From NCBI RefSeq assembly GCF_003473485.1, contig NC_053044.1, positions 818,501-882,500 on the forward strand: a DNA stretch of 64,000 nucleotides. Direction: 5' to 3'. Source of the stretch: Medicago truncatula (Eukaryota > Streptophyta > Magnoliopsida > Fabales > Fabaceae). The notes beneath the pieces are model-generated. The model had not been told where the DNA came from and did no database searches. It worked only from the letters and a program-made list of their open reading frames with translations. The position numbers were made by a program, and so were the translations under genes. This document shows positions 46,079 to 58,030 of this stretch, in pieces. Positions within the stretch are counted from its first letter, which is position 1; each line of letters starts with the position of its first letter.

Positions 46079-46620
46079 TTGGCATGGCAACGGGAGAGGG
46101 GTGGGGACGGGTTTTACATTCCCAATCTCCATCTCCGATTTTCATATACTTACCCGTTACCCTATCTATATTCAACGGGATAAGAAATTGAACCACATTC
46201 TTATCCCCGACGGGTTTGGGTATCCCCGCCACATCCTCGTCCCCGCATTTAATATTTTTTTTAATAAAAAATAGAAACCCCTAGAGAAATGTTGTAATAC
46301 ATTATCCAGCAATATGCTCACGTTAACATTTTTTAGACCAATTGATTTAGTTTCTCCTTAAAATATCAATGATAGTTTTTATAAGACGGCAATTATCAAA
46401 CAAAATAACATAGCATATTAACATAAAGTAATTTTCTGCATTCGGGACGAATTTGGGTATGGGTTCAGGGTGGGTACCATATACTCGTTATCCGTCTCAT
46501 ACCCGTGTTTTGAAAACGGGAAATACCCATACCCAAACCCAGTCAAAACGGGGAAAACCCGTCAAATTTGGTTTGGTTTGGGCGGGTAACCACGGATATG
46601 AGTTTTGTTGTCTTGCCTGA
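46079..46620. mobile_element. hAT-type non-autonomous element
   Basis: AGCACAAG stands at both borders (46071-46078 and 46621-46628), an 8-bp target duplication as made by hAT transposases. The ends are imperfect inverted repeats (TTGGCATGGCAAC and, complemented, CAGGCAAGACAAC). The subterminal parts are full of ACGGGTTT / AAACCCGT-type words, a common feature of hAT binding regions. There is no transposase frame. It begins 130 bp upstream of the copy A start codon. Confidence 0.75.
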
Positions 46621-46946
46621 GCACAAGTGGCGCTACATCTCTCCACATAACCATTACTATTTACTCGTTCATGTATTTAAGCATCTATTTGACTTTATTT
46701 TTTTGTCCTTAAATGTAAACTCCTTTTTAAACTACTAGATGCATTTATTATTATTTTCCTAAACATACTCCTAATTAATACTAATAACTTATATTGAAAT
46801 ATGAAAAATCAAATTTAATACACATATAAACAAAGGACAATTTGGTAATATTAACACGCAATACATGCACATTAATTACATTGACAACTTTTCTTAAGAA
46901 ATATGAAAAATGCAAAAGGAACTTACATATGGAGACGGAGAGAATA

Positions 46947-47030
46947 CTTTTTTTATTTTTTTGTGGTGGTCAAGGTTCGAACCCAGACCTTGTGCATTGC
47001 TCATATCAATTGAGCTAAATTTACGAGGAC
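46947..47030 (-). repeat. tRNA-derived SINE fragment
   Basis: The minus strand reads GTCCTCGTAAATTTAGCTCA (box A), GAGCAATGCACAAGGTC, then box B GGGTTCGAACC and an A-rich end. A separate stub with GACTACTTGACCAAAA, the tail of the 7215-7350 family, lies at about 47439-47455. Confidence 0.65.
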
Positions 47031-47551
47031 AACCATTACTATTTACTAGTTATAAGTTAAACGTAATTTTTTTACATACAAGTGCATCAAGAGAAAAAAA
47101 AAAAGTTAAATGTTAAAAAATTACAATTTTTTTTTGAAGAAATGTTTGAAAATTACATAAAAGTACATAAAAACAAAAGGGTTCCTAAAGGTTCTTAGAG
47201 GCTGTTTTGTGCCCAAGATAAGAAAGCATGATATATGATAAAATTATCTTATCATGTTTAAATTCATTGTTTGATGCACCAAGAGAAAATGATAAACTAA
47301 ACCTATTAGTAAATCATATCCTATCTATTCTTTGTATTTTTATCCTTAGTTTTAGTTGGATTAGCAACAAGATAACATTAAAATTATCACGCTCACTTAT
47401 TCCCCTTAAAAAGAAAAAAAAAGAATTTTAGTCAATAGACTACTTGACCAAAAATAAAAATAAAAACATAAAAATAAATAAATAAACTAGATTGATCAGG
47501 AGGCCAATCTTTGCTGACTGATCTTGAATCTGAGCTTTTTGAGAAGCCAAT

Positions 47552-50500
47552 TCAGCCCATTATCTTCTCAAACTCAGCAGATGACACGGAATCTGAGGCA
47601 GCAGGTTGAGAAGCACAAGCAGTAAGTACACCTGAGAGTTTTAACAAATCTTCCCATGTCCTCTGGCCTTCGGTTACCTCCCTAATAACAGTGGCAACAT
47701 TTTCCACGTCAACACGCACTTGATCCTTGCAGTCCCTCTCCCGGATAGTCACTGAAGTTGTTGAATCCACAGTGATAGCAAAAGGCACACCAAGTTCATC
47801 TGTTCTTGCGTACCGTTTTCCTATTGATGTACCTGGTAACATTTTTACAACAAAATTGTGTATACAAGGAAAGTTGACAGCTTCGGCACAGGTTTAAGCC
47901 ATTTAATATATTTAACTTTAACAACATACCTGTAATGTCAATCATATGCCAAATTCCAGCAGCAGTCAACGACTCGGAAATTAGATTGGCAACCTCTTCA
48001 AACTCCTGGTTTTTAACCAGAGGGAAAACAGTGCACTTAATAGGAGCCACAAGTGAAGGAAAGCGAAATACATTTAACTGTTCATCCCCAGCTTCACTCT
48101 GCCTTGTATAGAAAGTGTGCTCAAATAGACAATATATTATCCGTCCAATCCCAAAGGATGGTTCAATCACAGATGGTGTAAAAACTCGCTGATGCTCTTT
48201 CTTTTTCTCCGTGTGAATGCTCACCATGCTCTTATTAATAGTTACAGTTTTCCCAAGCGTACACACTTCAAATTCAACCTCACCTTTTGATTCCAGAGCG
48301 GCCTTCATATCCAATGCTTCTTTCTCACGCATTGCCTGCCAGAGAAGATTCCATCTTTCAAATGTAATGCAAGTAGCTATTTGCAGAAAGTCACAGTACT
48401 AAATACCAAACAGTTACACCACGAATTACCTCAAGTGCTTCAACCACCATCTTCTGACTACCTTTGAATGCAAGGCCCAATTCTTTCTTGATAGGAGTTA
48501 TAACCAATTTCTGAAATAATAATTCACATATCAAGTCAATTAATGATGAAAAAGGACTTCTTATAGTTGTGTATGAAGTTTCCAATAAATCAACACCATC
48601 AAGCATTAAACAGTACCTCCACTTCCTTAGGTTCTGAAAATTTTTCGTGAGCCACCAGCGGAACGCCACTTTTCTCCTGCAGTATGAATACAAAAGCATT
48701 ATGAGAATAAGGAAACCAGATGTAAGGAAACCAGTTTGAATTTACATTATATATAAATATAAAATATGCGTTGTCTTGGTTTATTAAAGTTTATCACAAA
48801 GCATTCAGTTAATCAGAGCAATTACCGAGTGAGCAAGCAAATCATATGCAGATCTATCGGCGATGCCAACACATTCAATCCAACCATAGGAACACTCAAT
48901 CTCAGCATCCCAACAGTCAGCGGCATAATGAGCCATCTCATTGGCAAGATGCTGCCTAAATCTCAAGCGGTCTTTGTCTATACTGAGACGCGTCAAGAAG
49001 AGATATACTCTCCCAATGAAATAACCAAGAGTCTCATTATTAACAATACCCTACAAAAATCACAATAATCATAAAAATGTGGTTTAGTAGAGAATAAACT
49101 ACCACACTATTATTGAAACTGACCTTTGAAACAGCTTCCCCAAGACGGATTTTCTTTGCAGACTGACCAGACATCTGTTCCTCCCTCGAGAACATGAAAA
49201 ACTCGAGGTCAGCAACTTTGGCATACTTAGGATGTGACTTATCTTCGGGGTCAACAAAGTGCTCAATTTCTGCCAAGGTGAATTCACGGGTTCTGAGAAG
49301 CCCTTGACGGGGGGATATCTGCAGAAAGATACAGAAACCAAACTAAATCCCAATTCCACAAAAACACCAATACCAAATGCTAGTTCAAACAAAAAACCAA
49401 CAAACCTCGTTTCTAAAAGCCTGTCCAATTTGTGCAGCAGCAAAGGGTAGCTTGTCTCTATTGTAATGGTACAAGTCTCTGAAATTAACAAATATGCCCT
49501 GTGCAGTTTCTGGACGCATAAACCTGTTCCAGTTGAAAAAGGAATTAAATGTTTACCTTACCAGTTACCATGATAATCAAATTTTTAATACTTCAGGTGA
49601 AATACCCATGGATTAGAGCATTGTAAGTGAATGCACCAGGTAAAAATCACATGACCAAAATACAGGAATCACTTACATGTTTATTATTGCAAAGGCTACT
49701 GATGATTGTGATATACATCACAATCATTAATAGTGTATGCAAAGATAAGCGTGTCATTGATGCCTGTTTTATTTTTTTCTTCAAATGATTGTCAAGCAAA
49801 GTGGACCTGATGCAATCATTTACAACACTCTAATGAACGGTTATTACTCTCTAGTGGCATATGGGCTCTAAATAATTAGAGGAGTGCCTTTGATTTTGAG
49901 CTTTTAAAGTCTCTGTCTCAAAGGGTTTACACATGCATTCCTGATTATGTTATCTTGGGTATCCCTAAATGTCCTTATTGCAAGGTCAGCCACTTGTCCT
50001 GTTTGCAAAGCAAATATATAATCTACAATTCATTGTTTATTTACATACATGTTCTCGAGCTAAAGCTATCTGGCATACGTGTAGTTGTAGACTTTGGCCT
50101 TCCCATCTATAAGACTAATTTCTTTCGATTGGCACAGCAAATGTGGCAACTCGTGGAATTTTAATTCCTTGTGGCATGTTGATTCTTTGATGTGCTACAA
50201 ATAAATTAAATTTTGAGAATTCTAGTCTTCCCCACTCAACTACCTTGTGACACTGGTTTTGGCTGTGGCCAAGCACACACAATTTAACTGTGTTGTGGCA
50301 TGTTGACTCATTGGTGTGATAGAAATTAATTTATTTTTGGATCAGGCTTTGTTTTAAGGGATCAATCATAAATCACAATAAACACCAACAACAAAGAAGA
50401 AGAAGAAAAGAAAATGAGGGGTTTGAAGCGACTACTAACCCACGAGCTGAGCCGGAGGGACCAATGGAAGTTTGAAACATCAAATTGAAAGGGTAAGGAT

Positions 50501-52094
50501 CAGAGAGTGGGTTCTTGGTTTCAGGAGCAGTGATACCATACTCCTTAATCTTAGCACCAAGTTCTTGAGATGAGAAACCATCCAGCATGGCAAGCACGTG
50601 TTTCAGCTCTGCAGCTTTTTCTGATGACAATGTGAGATCCTCCTGAAGCTTCTGATTGCAATAATCCTTGAGCAAGTGATCGGCACGGTAACACGTTCCA
50701 GTTTTCTCGTCCTTCACCATGAGATCGGTAAACTTTTCCACGTGGCCGGAAGCTTTCAGAACAACCTCTGGTGTCACACAGGGACAATCAACCTCAAGCA
50801 TCTTTTCCTCCAACATAAAATGCTACCAGCAGCCCAACAACAACAAAAATAACTTTAGGATTTGATTTATTAAAATTTAATTTATATATATTGTTAGCAT
50901 AAAACTTTTGATTGGATTCACGGGCAAAGAAAATAAATTACTGTCAGTACATGGAAATTATCTGCAACGGTTCACAGAAAATTGCAGTTTGCTCAAATTC
51001 TTATACGCTACAAGCCTACAAGTCGTTATTTGACAAACACTTTGTACTATATGGCGTATTGCAGAATTGGAATGTATTGAAATTCTACTATGGTATACCT
51101 ACTATAGGACAACACCGATTATTTGTTCTTAAATTATAAGTCCTCAAATATAAGTGTAATTTCAAATTACTAAATATATATTTTTCAACAGTCATACACA
51201 AAATCACTAATATACACAACAAACTTCTACTTCTTTTCAATATATGTGAAAATTGTAAAGAAAGTTTAGTACATGTTTGGATGATTTAATGTTTTGGATG
51301 ATTTAAAGGAGAATTGATTTTCGTTGTAGAATTGATTCTAGCTGATGCTAGAATTTGTAGCTTTTGCCTAAAATTTATTGTTAAATCCACTTTTACATTG
51401 ATACATTCAACTCAGTTTTATCCAGAATCAATTCAATCAAAATCAATTCTTATGGCTGCAGTATCAAACATACACAGGTAAAAATCATGTTAAGACTCAG
51501 AAGCTACAAATCTTAACTTCAAGCTAAAGATTAAATCTAGGGGCACAATCAATTCTACTCAAGTAAACAAACATGTCAAAATCAATTTTACACATCCAAA
51601 ATCAACTCTAACTACTTCAAACGTGGAACCAAATATATGCATAACCAATTCACTCAAACTCAACTTTCGTTACAACAAAACCGAATATAGTATAAAAAAT
51701 TACAGGTTTAGTAACTTTTAAAACTTACCTGACGCCAAAAAGAGAGAACATTGTATTTAACAGCGGAGCCAGGAGGTCCATAATCAAAAAAACCGGCTTC
51801 GCCGCCGTAAATTTGAAACGACGAGTTGTAAAAGAAACGGCGTTTAAGTGTGTTAACAACTGATTTACGGAATGCTTTACGGGAATTGGAGCCGGAAGCA
51901 GAGAGAAGAGATTCAAGTGACTTTTCGATGGAGGATTTCTCAAGTTTGAGAGCGTTAAGAGCTTGAACAGCGGCGTCGATGTCAGGTTTAGGAGCTGAGG
52001 AAGATTTTAGTGAACGGACTGTGTTGCTTTGGATTTCGACTGCGGAGAGTTTTTCTGATAGGCATTTGCGGAGAGATTCTTCGGCGGTGGCCAT
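47552..52094 (-). CDS. GlyRS: Glycyl-tRNA synthetase copy B (WHEP present, altered C-terminus)
   Basis: Nine exons on the minus strand: 52094-51729, 50822-50440, 49523-49406, 49318-49124, 49050-48826, 48676-48617, 48510-48430, 48335-47930 and 47832-47552. All splices are in phase, giving 704 residues. Internal exon lengths equal those of copy A. Residues about 13-62 form a WHEP-like helix-turn-helix ([20 protein letters not shown]), an RNA-binding appendix of several synthetases. Motif 3 is intact, but otherwise conserved places differ: [20 protein letters not shown] for [20 protein letters not shown], and WHMIDITG for SHKIDITG. After [12 protein letters not shown] the usual [10 protein letters not shown] end is replaced by about 33 unrelated residues ([14 protein letters not shown]...). 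The gene is open throughout and could be expressed, but it looks relaxed or specialised. Confidence 0.88.
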
Positions 52095-52129
52095 TGGAAG
52101 AGGTTCGGTTGTTGTTGTTGTTGGTGAGT

Positions 52130-53887
52130 GTTGACAATTTAAGGTTTCAACAATAACAACGGCTAGTGCCCCTCGTATTTACACAATGATTGTCTTGGGT
52201 ACCAAGTTTCTTCAGCTTAACTTGGGCTTCAAGTATCAAGTATGTCAAACTAATACTAGATTTTTGACTCGTGGTCCGCTTGAGTTTATTGTAAAGTGAT
52301 TGACATACAAATAATAAAATGCAATATATAATAGGTAACGGTGAAAAATAACACGTGATAATCCATAGTAGACAAAATAAAACACTTCATAAAATATATG
52401 AAATCTGAAAATATTATAAAAGAAAATTGGGTAATCCTATCAATAATTCGGGTATATATAACCAAGTTTACATGGAAATTAGGGTAGCTGAAAAAAAAAA
52501 GTATAAAACAGAATGCATCAAACGTGATCATTGATATGCTCATAGTTTCTAAAACAAACGTGCAACATCAAATAAGTGTAGAAAATATTCTTAAAAAAAA
52601 AGAAAAAACAAGAGGATAAGAATGAAATTGGTGCGATGCATTTTTTTAGATGGAATTTGTTAGGTTAAATAATTGCAAACCTAATAAAGCAAATGAGCGG
52701 AAAAAAATTAGGTTAAATTGTTGCAGACATAATAAAATTAATAAATAAGGATACCATATACTTGGACGCCAAGTATCCTAACAAAATATAATCTCTCCAT
52801 CTTATTTCATGTTTTAGAACTTCAACTAAATTCTAAAATTTTGATATTTTAGTATAATTAATATTTTTTTTCAAGTTTACCTGTGTTGAAAAACGCATAA
52901 TAAAATCATGAGCCCCGATACTCATACATCCCTAGCTGGCAACCTCCCCTTATACACCCCCATGTGGCAAGGCAATATTGATATTTTAACATTAAATGAA
53001 GGGCATTTTTGTAAAATCCTTAGAAACTTAACATTTTTCCCTCTTCTCACCTACGTGTTTACTGCCACTCTATCTGGCCTTCACAATTCACATTCGCCGG
53101 TACGGCCACACATCACCATACTCGCCGCCATCACAAACACACGCACCACCATCGGCGCCACCATCTTCATCCCTTTGGTTCTCCCCACCTTTTCTCTCTT
53201 TGAACGACCTCCATCCACCACCCTCGACCCCACTACGTCTACCCCATTGCGTAATTTCTCTCTCATGACTGGCTGTTGTCCCTCTTTCCTCGGTGTCTCT
53301 CTCCTCCGCCTTGTCTCTCTCTCCGGTGGCCGGTGGTGACTCTTTTGATTATTAGGTTTTTGTAAATACTTCCATCTTTTTCTCTTTGTATTGAGTTTGA
53401 CTGTGTTGTTTGGAATTATGCAAAATTAGCAATTTTTTCTCAAATTTGATGATTGTTCTGTTAACAAATGAGATTTATTTGATTCTATTGTGTTGATATT
53501 ACGTTCTTCCTATTTCTGGCAATCATGTGTTAAAGAAGTAATGTTGTTGGCATCTTACCCTTTTTTTTTTCTTTCAAATTTCCCACCTTCATATCTATAA
53601 GTGATGATTGGCACTTTGCCGACTTGTTGCATTGTGTTGTTGTTACCCACAGGAAAAAAGAATTTATTTTTGTTAAACTAATGGCTTAAACATGTTTTGA
53701 TTCGGTAAAAATATGTCTTTAAAAATGAGAAGAAAATTTGGAAGTAGAGTGAACAAGGCAGGGTGAGTGTGGCTACGAAAGAGAAGGCGGATTCAAGAAG
53801 ATACAAGATCTTTTACAGTTTTTAGATGTTTTACTTCAATTTATGTTGTATCCTATATCACAACCGTTTGATTGAATCCAACGGCTT
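52130..53887. other. Upstream flank of copy B and non-coding sequence
   Basis: 52095-52200 is the likely copy B promoter and leader, which shares a (TTG)n-containing leader with copy A. From about 53040 to 53340 the plus strand is CT-rich and contains a 143-codon frame without a recognisable domain. I do not support it as a gene. Stowaway-like ends (CTCTCCATCTTATTTCATG near 52793 and GATAAAAAATGGAGGGAGTA near 56269) might bound one large nested element, with low certainty. Confidence 0.35.
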
Positions 53888-53892
53888 ATAAT

Positions 53893-55972
53893 TGTAACAC
53901 CCCGTTTTCCCAATATAAAAATTTTTTAAAACATTTATCAGAGTAAGCATCACAATCAATGGGATATCACATATAACATAATCCAAAACAGTTAAATAAT
54001 AATTTAACCAGATAACTTAAACATTGCAGCAGAAATTATATCGTAATCCATAAAACGTTTTGGCACGCAGGCCCCATCAAAATATTTCAGAAGTTAATCA
54101 ACATTATAAAAATAATATAAATGTTTCACGTAAGAGAATGAAGCATGCATAACAGACAACCCCATCCCGTTACGTATCAGAGCGACCTAGACGACACAGT
54201 GAAGGCAAGGCCACTCACGACGGAAACTGCACACTAAGCACGATCACCTACAAGTTACCCATACGAAGGGCAACATTTTCAAGCAGAAGGGGTGAGATTT
54301 CATAACAAAATAATATTAATCAATGTAATTCGAATCATAAATTAACATTAACATCATAATCAATCTTAAACAACTTTGCATATTTGATAAACAATTATCA
54401 CGTATTCACATATTCAACCATCATCAACAACATAGCATCTTAGACACGACAATGCGACAATGCTCTTAGAATTCTTATATGCATGTGGTATCAATCGTCA
54501 TCATAAGTATTAATATACTTTAAACGTGCGGAGGACAAAGCTCCTAATAATCGTACGGAGGACAAAACTCCTATCGTGGTGAGGACTAAGCTCAATGAGT
54601 GCTAATGCATGGACTCTTATCAACAAATCACCGTAATCATCATATCAATGTGCATCCAATAATTTGGAGCTAAACGTCATCTTATTCATTATATATAGAC
54701 ATTATGCATTAGTTAAATAACAGCAGCAGCATAGTCAAGTCACAATAACGGATGATATCAATATACCAATTGCAATTCAATAGCATCATAATATTTCATT
54801 CATAGCTTACATAATGTATAATACATTAATTCATGCTCAATTAATATCAACATATCTTAAACGGCTTTACAGATTGCATTAAACGTCATCATAAGGTCTC
54901 ATTACCACTTAGGGGTTCACTCTTGATCAAAACGTGCGACACAGATCGCACAAACACTCAATACACTCCAATCTGGAAGTGCTCGCGAGGCGAGAGTATC
55001 TACTCGCCATGGCGAGTTCAAGTCAACTCCCCAACTAATGTTGTTCTAGGTTCAATCTTGTCCTACATTCATTCCTAATCATTACTAGGTATGTTCAGGC
55101 ACTCAAAGGCACTCAAGGTCCAACTTAAAAGTCGAAATTGCAAAATCTTACATGCTCTCTGCCTTAGCTCGCTATGGCGAGTAAGGTTGCTCGCTGTGGC
55201 GAGCGGTACCAAAAGGACTCGCGAGGCGAAGGGAAGGGCTCGCGTGGCGAGCGATGAAGTTCATCCCTCGCGAGGCGAGATTCATAGCTCGCCATGGCGA
55301 GCGATGAATTTAGGCTCGGACATGATGCACTTTCTACACGAAAATCATCATCTAACAAGGTTCTGAGCCTAATTTCAATCTCAGAATTCATCCTAAACAT
55401 ATTCTAAGGTTGTGAGACAGTTTCTACATCAATCTAACACCATTTTACCGTTTGATCATCGATTTTTAGGGTTTTGACCTAATTCCAAAACTTTTCTAAA
55501 TCAATCCTAACTTTGTCAATTAATCATCAGAATTACAACAACTAACATTATTGAATTATTAGTCTCACCCTTACCTTAATGTGTAGAAATCGCAGCCCTC
55601 CAAGGTCTCTCTTGCTCTTCTCTTGGTTTTTCTCCCTTTTTCTCCAAAAACGTACGTACAACAATGTTTTTCTAAAACTAGGTCTATCTCTTTTATATCT
55701 CCTCTTAATTACTTATCTTATCTCACTTTCTCCCCCAAAACTATCTAAAATATCAAAAAAGCCCTCAACTAAATATTTTTATTTTCTTTTCAAATCTTAT
55801 TTTATTTAACAATAAAATAAGTCTCATAATCTTATCAAATCATCAAAACACGTCAAATCTTCCAAGTCAACTTAAATCATCTTAATTCAACAAAACTCTC
55901 AGATATATTATAAAAATATAATATAATGGCACAAACTCGATTAAATAATTAATTAAACGAAAGTGGACGTTA
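53893..55972 (+). mobile_element. Solo LTR (2080 bp) with palindrome cluster
   Basis: The segment starts TGTAACACCCCGTTTTCCC and ends AAAGTGGACGTTACA, so its termini are TGTAAC/GTTACA. ATAAT flanks both ends (53888-53892 and 55973-55977), a perfect 5-bp target duplication. TGTAACACCCC is a familiar start of plant gypsy-type LTRs. No second LTR, primer site or coding domain is present, so it is a solo LTR. Confidence 0.88.
54982..55301. repeat. Eight short GC palindromes of the form CTCGC-N-GCGAG
   Basis: Units at about 54982, 55003, 55168, 55190, 55218, 55239, 55267 and 55288 share CTCGC on the left and GGCGAG on the right around a variable core (GA, CAT, TAT, TGT, GT). One unit is imperfect. 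The spacers are 10-20 bp except one long gap. They stand out against an AT-rich LTR. Confidence 0.85.
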
Positions 55973-56359
55973 CAATAATGGTGCTGCAGAGATGGCTGTA
56001 GAGACTGTGGAGAGAGAGGGGAAATGTTTTGGCGGGATGGGATGAGTCACAGATTTTGACCGCATGGCAGTGTGTGATTGGATAATGAAAGGTGTATGTA
56101 AAGTGGTATGAAAAAAGGGTGTTCATGGATAATTACCCTAAAATTATTAAAGGAGTTGTGACATTTGGGAATTTAATCCTAAATAAGGACATTTTAGTCC
56201 AAAACATACAAATTTTTCTATACTTTAATTATTTCTTAAGACTTGTGCCAAGAGTTAAAACATCAAAAGATAAAAAATGGAGGGAGTACAATATATTAAT
56301 AATTTACACAGTGAATATTTTTTATTCTAATACGCACCCGTAGTCGAAACGGGAGGTTG

Positions 56360-56720
56360 ATGAATATTGAGACTATCTTTGAAATCATCAAATAATCACG
56401 GTGGAAGGTCTTTGGTGAAAATATCATCTATTTGATAGCAAGATGGGACATGTAGAACACGTACTTGACCTTTAGCAACCTTTTCACACACAAAATGGAT
56501 ATCCGTTTCAATGTGTTTTGTTTTGAGTGTTGATGTTGGATAGGATTACATGGCAAATAAACAACACTAACGTTGTCACAATAGACAAGAGTGGCTTTGA
56601 TGACTGGAGTTCTAACAACAAGTTTAGAAGCTAACAAGATTCAGCAACACATTAGCAACACCACATTACTCTCTTTCAGTACTAGAGCAAGATAAAGTTG
56701 AGTGTCGTTTTGTAGACCAA
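56360..56720 (-). pseudogene. copia-type RNase H fragment
   Basis: Minus-strand frames contain TLVYCDNVSVVYLPCNPIQH, the YCDN-containing RNase H motif of copia polyproteins. Diverged remains of the following conserved stretch (RISILCVKRLLKVK, then SHLA) come next. Stops and frameshifts interrupt it, and no LTR was found next to it. Confidence 0.75.
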
Positions 56721-57640
56721 AAGATCAAATTATTTTCAAGTTAGACACAATATATAAAGGCTGAGTTTTATGATGAATTTGTGCATGTAAACATAGCTTT
56801 TAATTTAAGTGTTTCACTAAACTCACATAAGTTTTATTGTGAACCCGTCTATTTAGAGATTCACAAAGTTGCAGACTTTGAGTAAATGGGTCTATTGACA
56901 TTTTCAGGAACAAGAAGGACTTTGGTAGTAAGCATATTTTAAAAGTTCACAAAAAAATAATGTAAGTTAGTGTGGGGAAAAAAAAATGTCATAATAAGGT
57001 GTAAAAAAGGGGATCAGAGCACAAGAAAAATAATAAATAGGATCACCATCAAATATAATATAAGTGGTCCTAAAAATAGAGAGAAAGTGATAACAATGTC
57101 TTTCTTTAATAAAAAGTGACTCTGAGTTTTTCCATAAAAATAAAAAGAAAATAAAAAACATCAAGTGACCAAGAAAAAAATTTCACCTAGAAGATTATAT
57201 GAAATGAATGTGACATTTTATCTGTATGTTTATCACCAAGGTTACAATTTTTTTTCTCGTAATTCCATTTACACATGAGCAATAAAAAGTTGAACTTCAC
57301 ACACACACTCACTTAAAACAATTGTTGGGTTGAAAGTATTTAGGGATGTGATAAGTGTACTCTGAAAATAAAGCATGTATTCTGAAAATAAAGCCTTTGA
57401 AAAATAAAAAAAATTGTTTGAAATTGTGTTCCTACTAATTTGTGTTACTGATTTTCTTTGTCTTTTGCTTGAGGACAAACAAAGATTCAAGCATGGAAAA
57501 TTTGTTAAGTTGTAGTTTACTTTGTTTTTAGCTTTTAAATTCAATGAAAATTAGTTTATTTTAGTCTCGTTTTAGAACTATATTAGTTTTAGTTTTGTTT
57601 CCAAAATCAACATAATTAAGAACAATGTACTTGGATCAAA
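56721..57640. other. AT-rich intergenic stretch
   Basis: No gene seen; only short low-complexity frames. Confidence 0.4.
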
Positions 57641-58030
57641 AGTAAGGATAAGAAGCCAACGAAGAGAAGAAAAATCTAGGGAAAAAAACCATCTTTTGAT
57701 AGGCACAATCGTGCTCAAAATGCATTAGGTTGTGTTGAGCCTTTGTCATGAAGTGCAGAAAATGTCGTGACTACGAGCAGGACCGTGCACCCCGTAGGCA
57801 TGGGTGTGCGCCCTTCAGCCAGCAGTATTTGAACGGATTTTTAAAAGGGAGAATGGTCGTGCTCCTCACAAGCACGATCGTGCACGTTACCCAATCATAA
57901 AAAGATGTTACAAACTCTTGAAATCTTCCCTTTATTGCCTTGTAATGAGTTTAATACATTGTTAGTTCTAGGCTATAAATAGGTCCCAAGTTTATTGTTC
58001 TTTCAACCACAATTTTAATTCAAAATTGAA
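57641..58030 (+). other. Probable LTR fragment with palindromic GC words
   Basis: GGCACAATCGTGCTC, GACCGTGCACCCCG, GGTCGTGCTCC and AGCACGATCGTGCACG cluster between 57700 and 57890. A TATA box (GGCTATAAATAGGTCCC, near 57970) and a leader-like sequence follow. The ends of the LTR were not found. Confidence 0.45.

Noticed and set aside
52908..53339. 143-codon plus-strand frame
   Set aside because: Pro/Thr/Leu-rich composition follows from CT-rich DNA; no domain, splice structure or signal sequence supports it.
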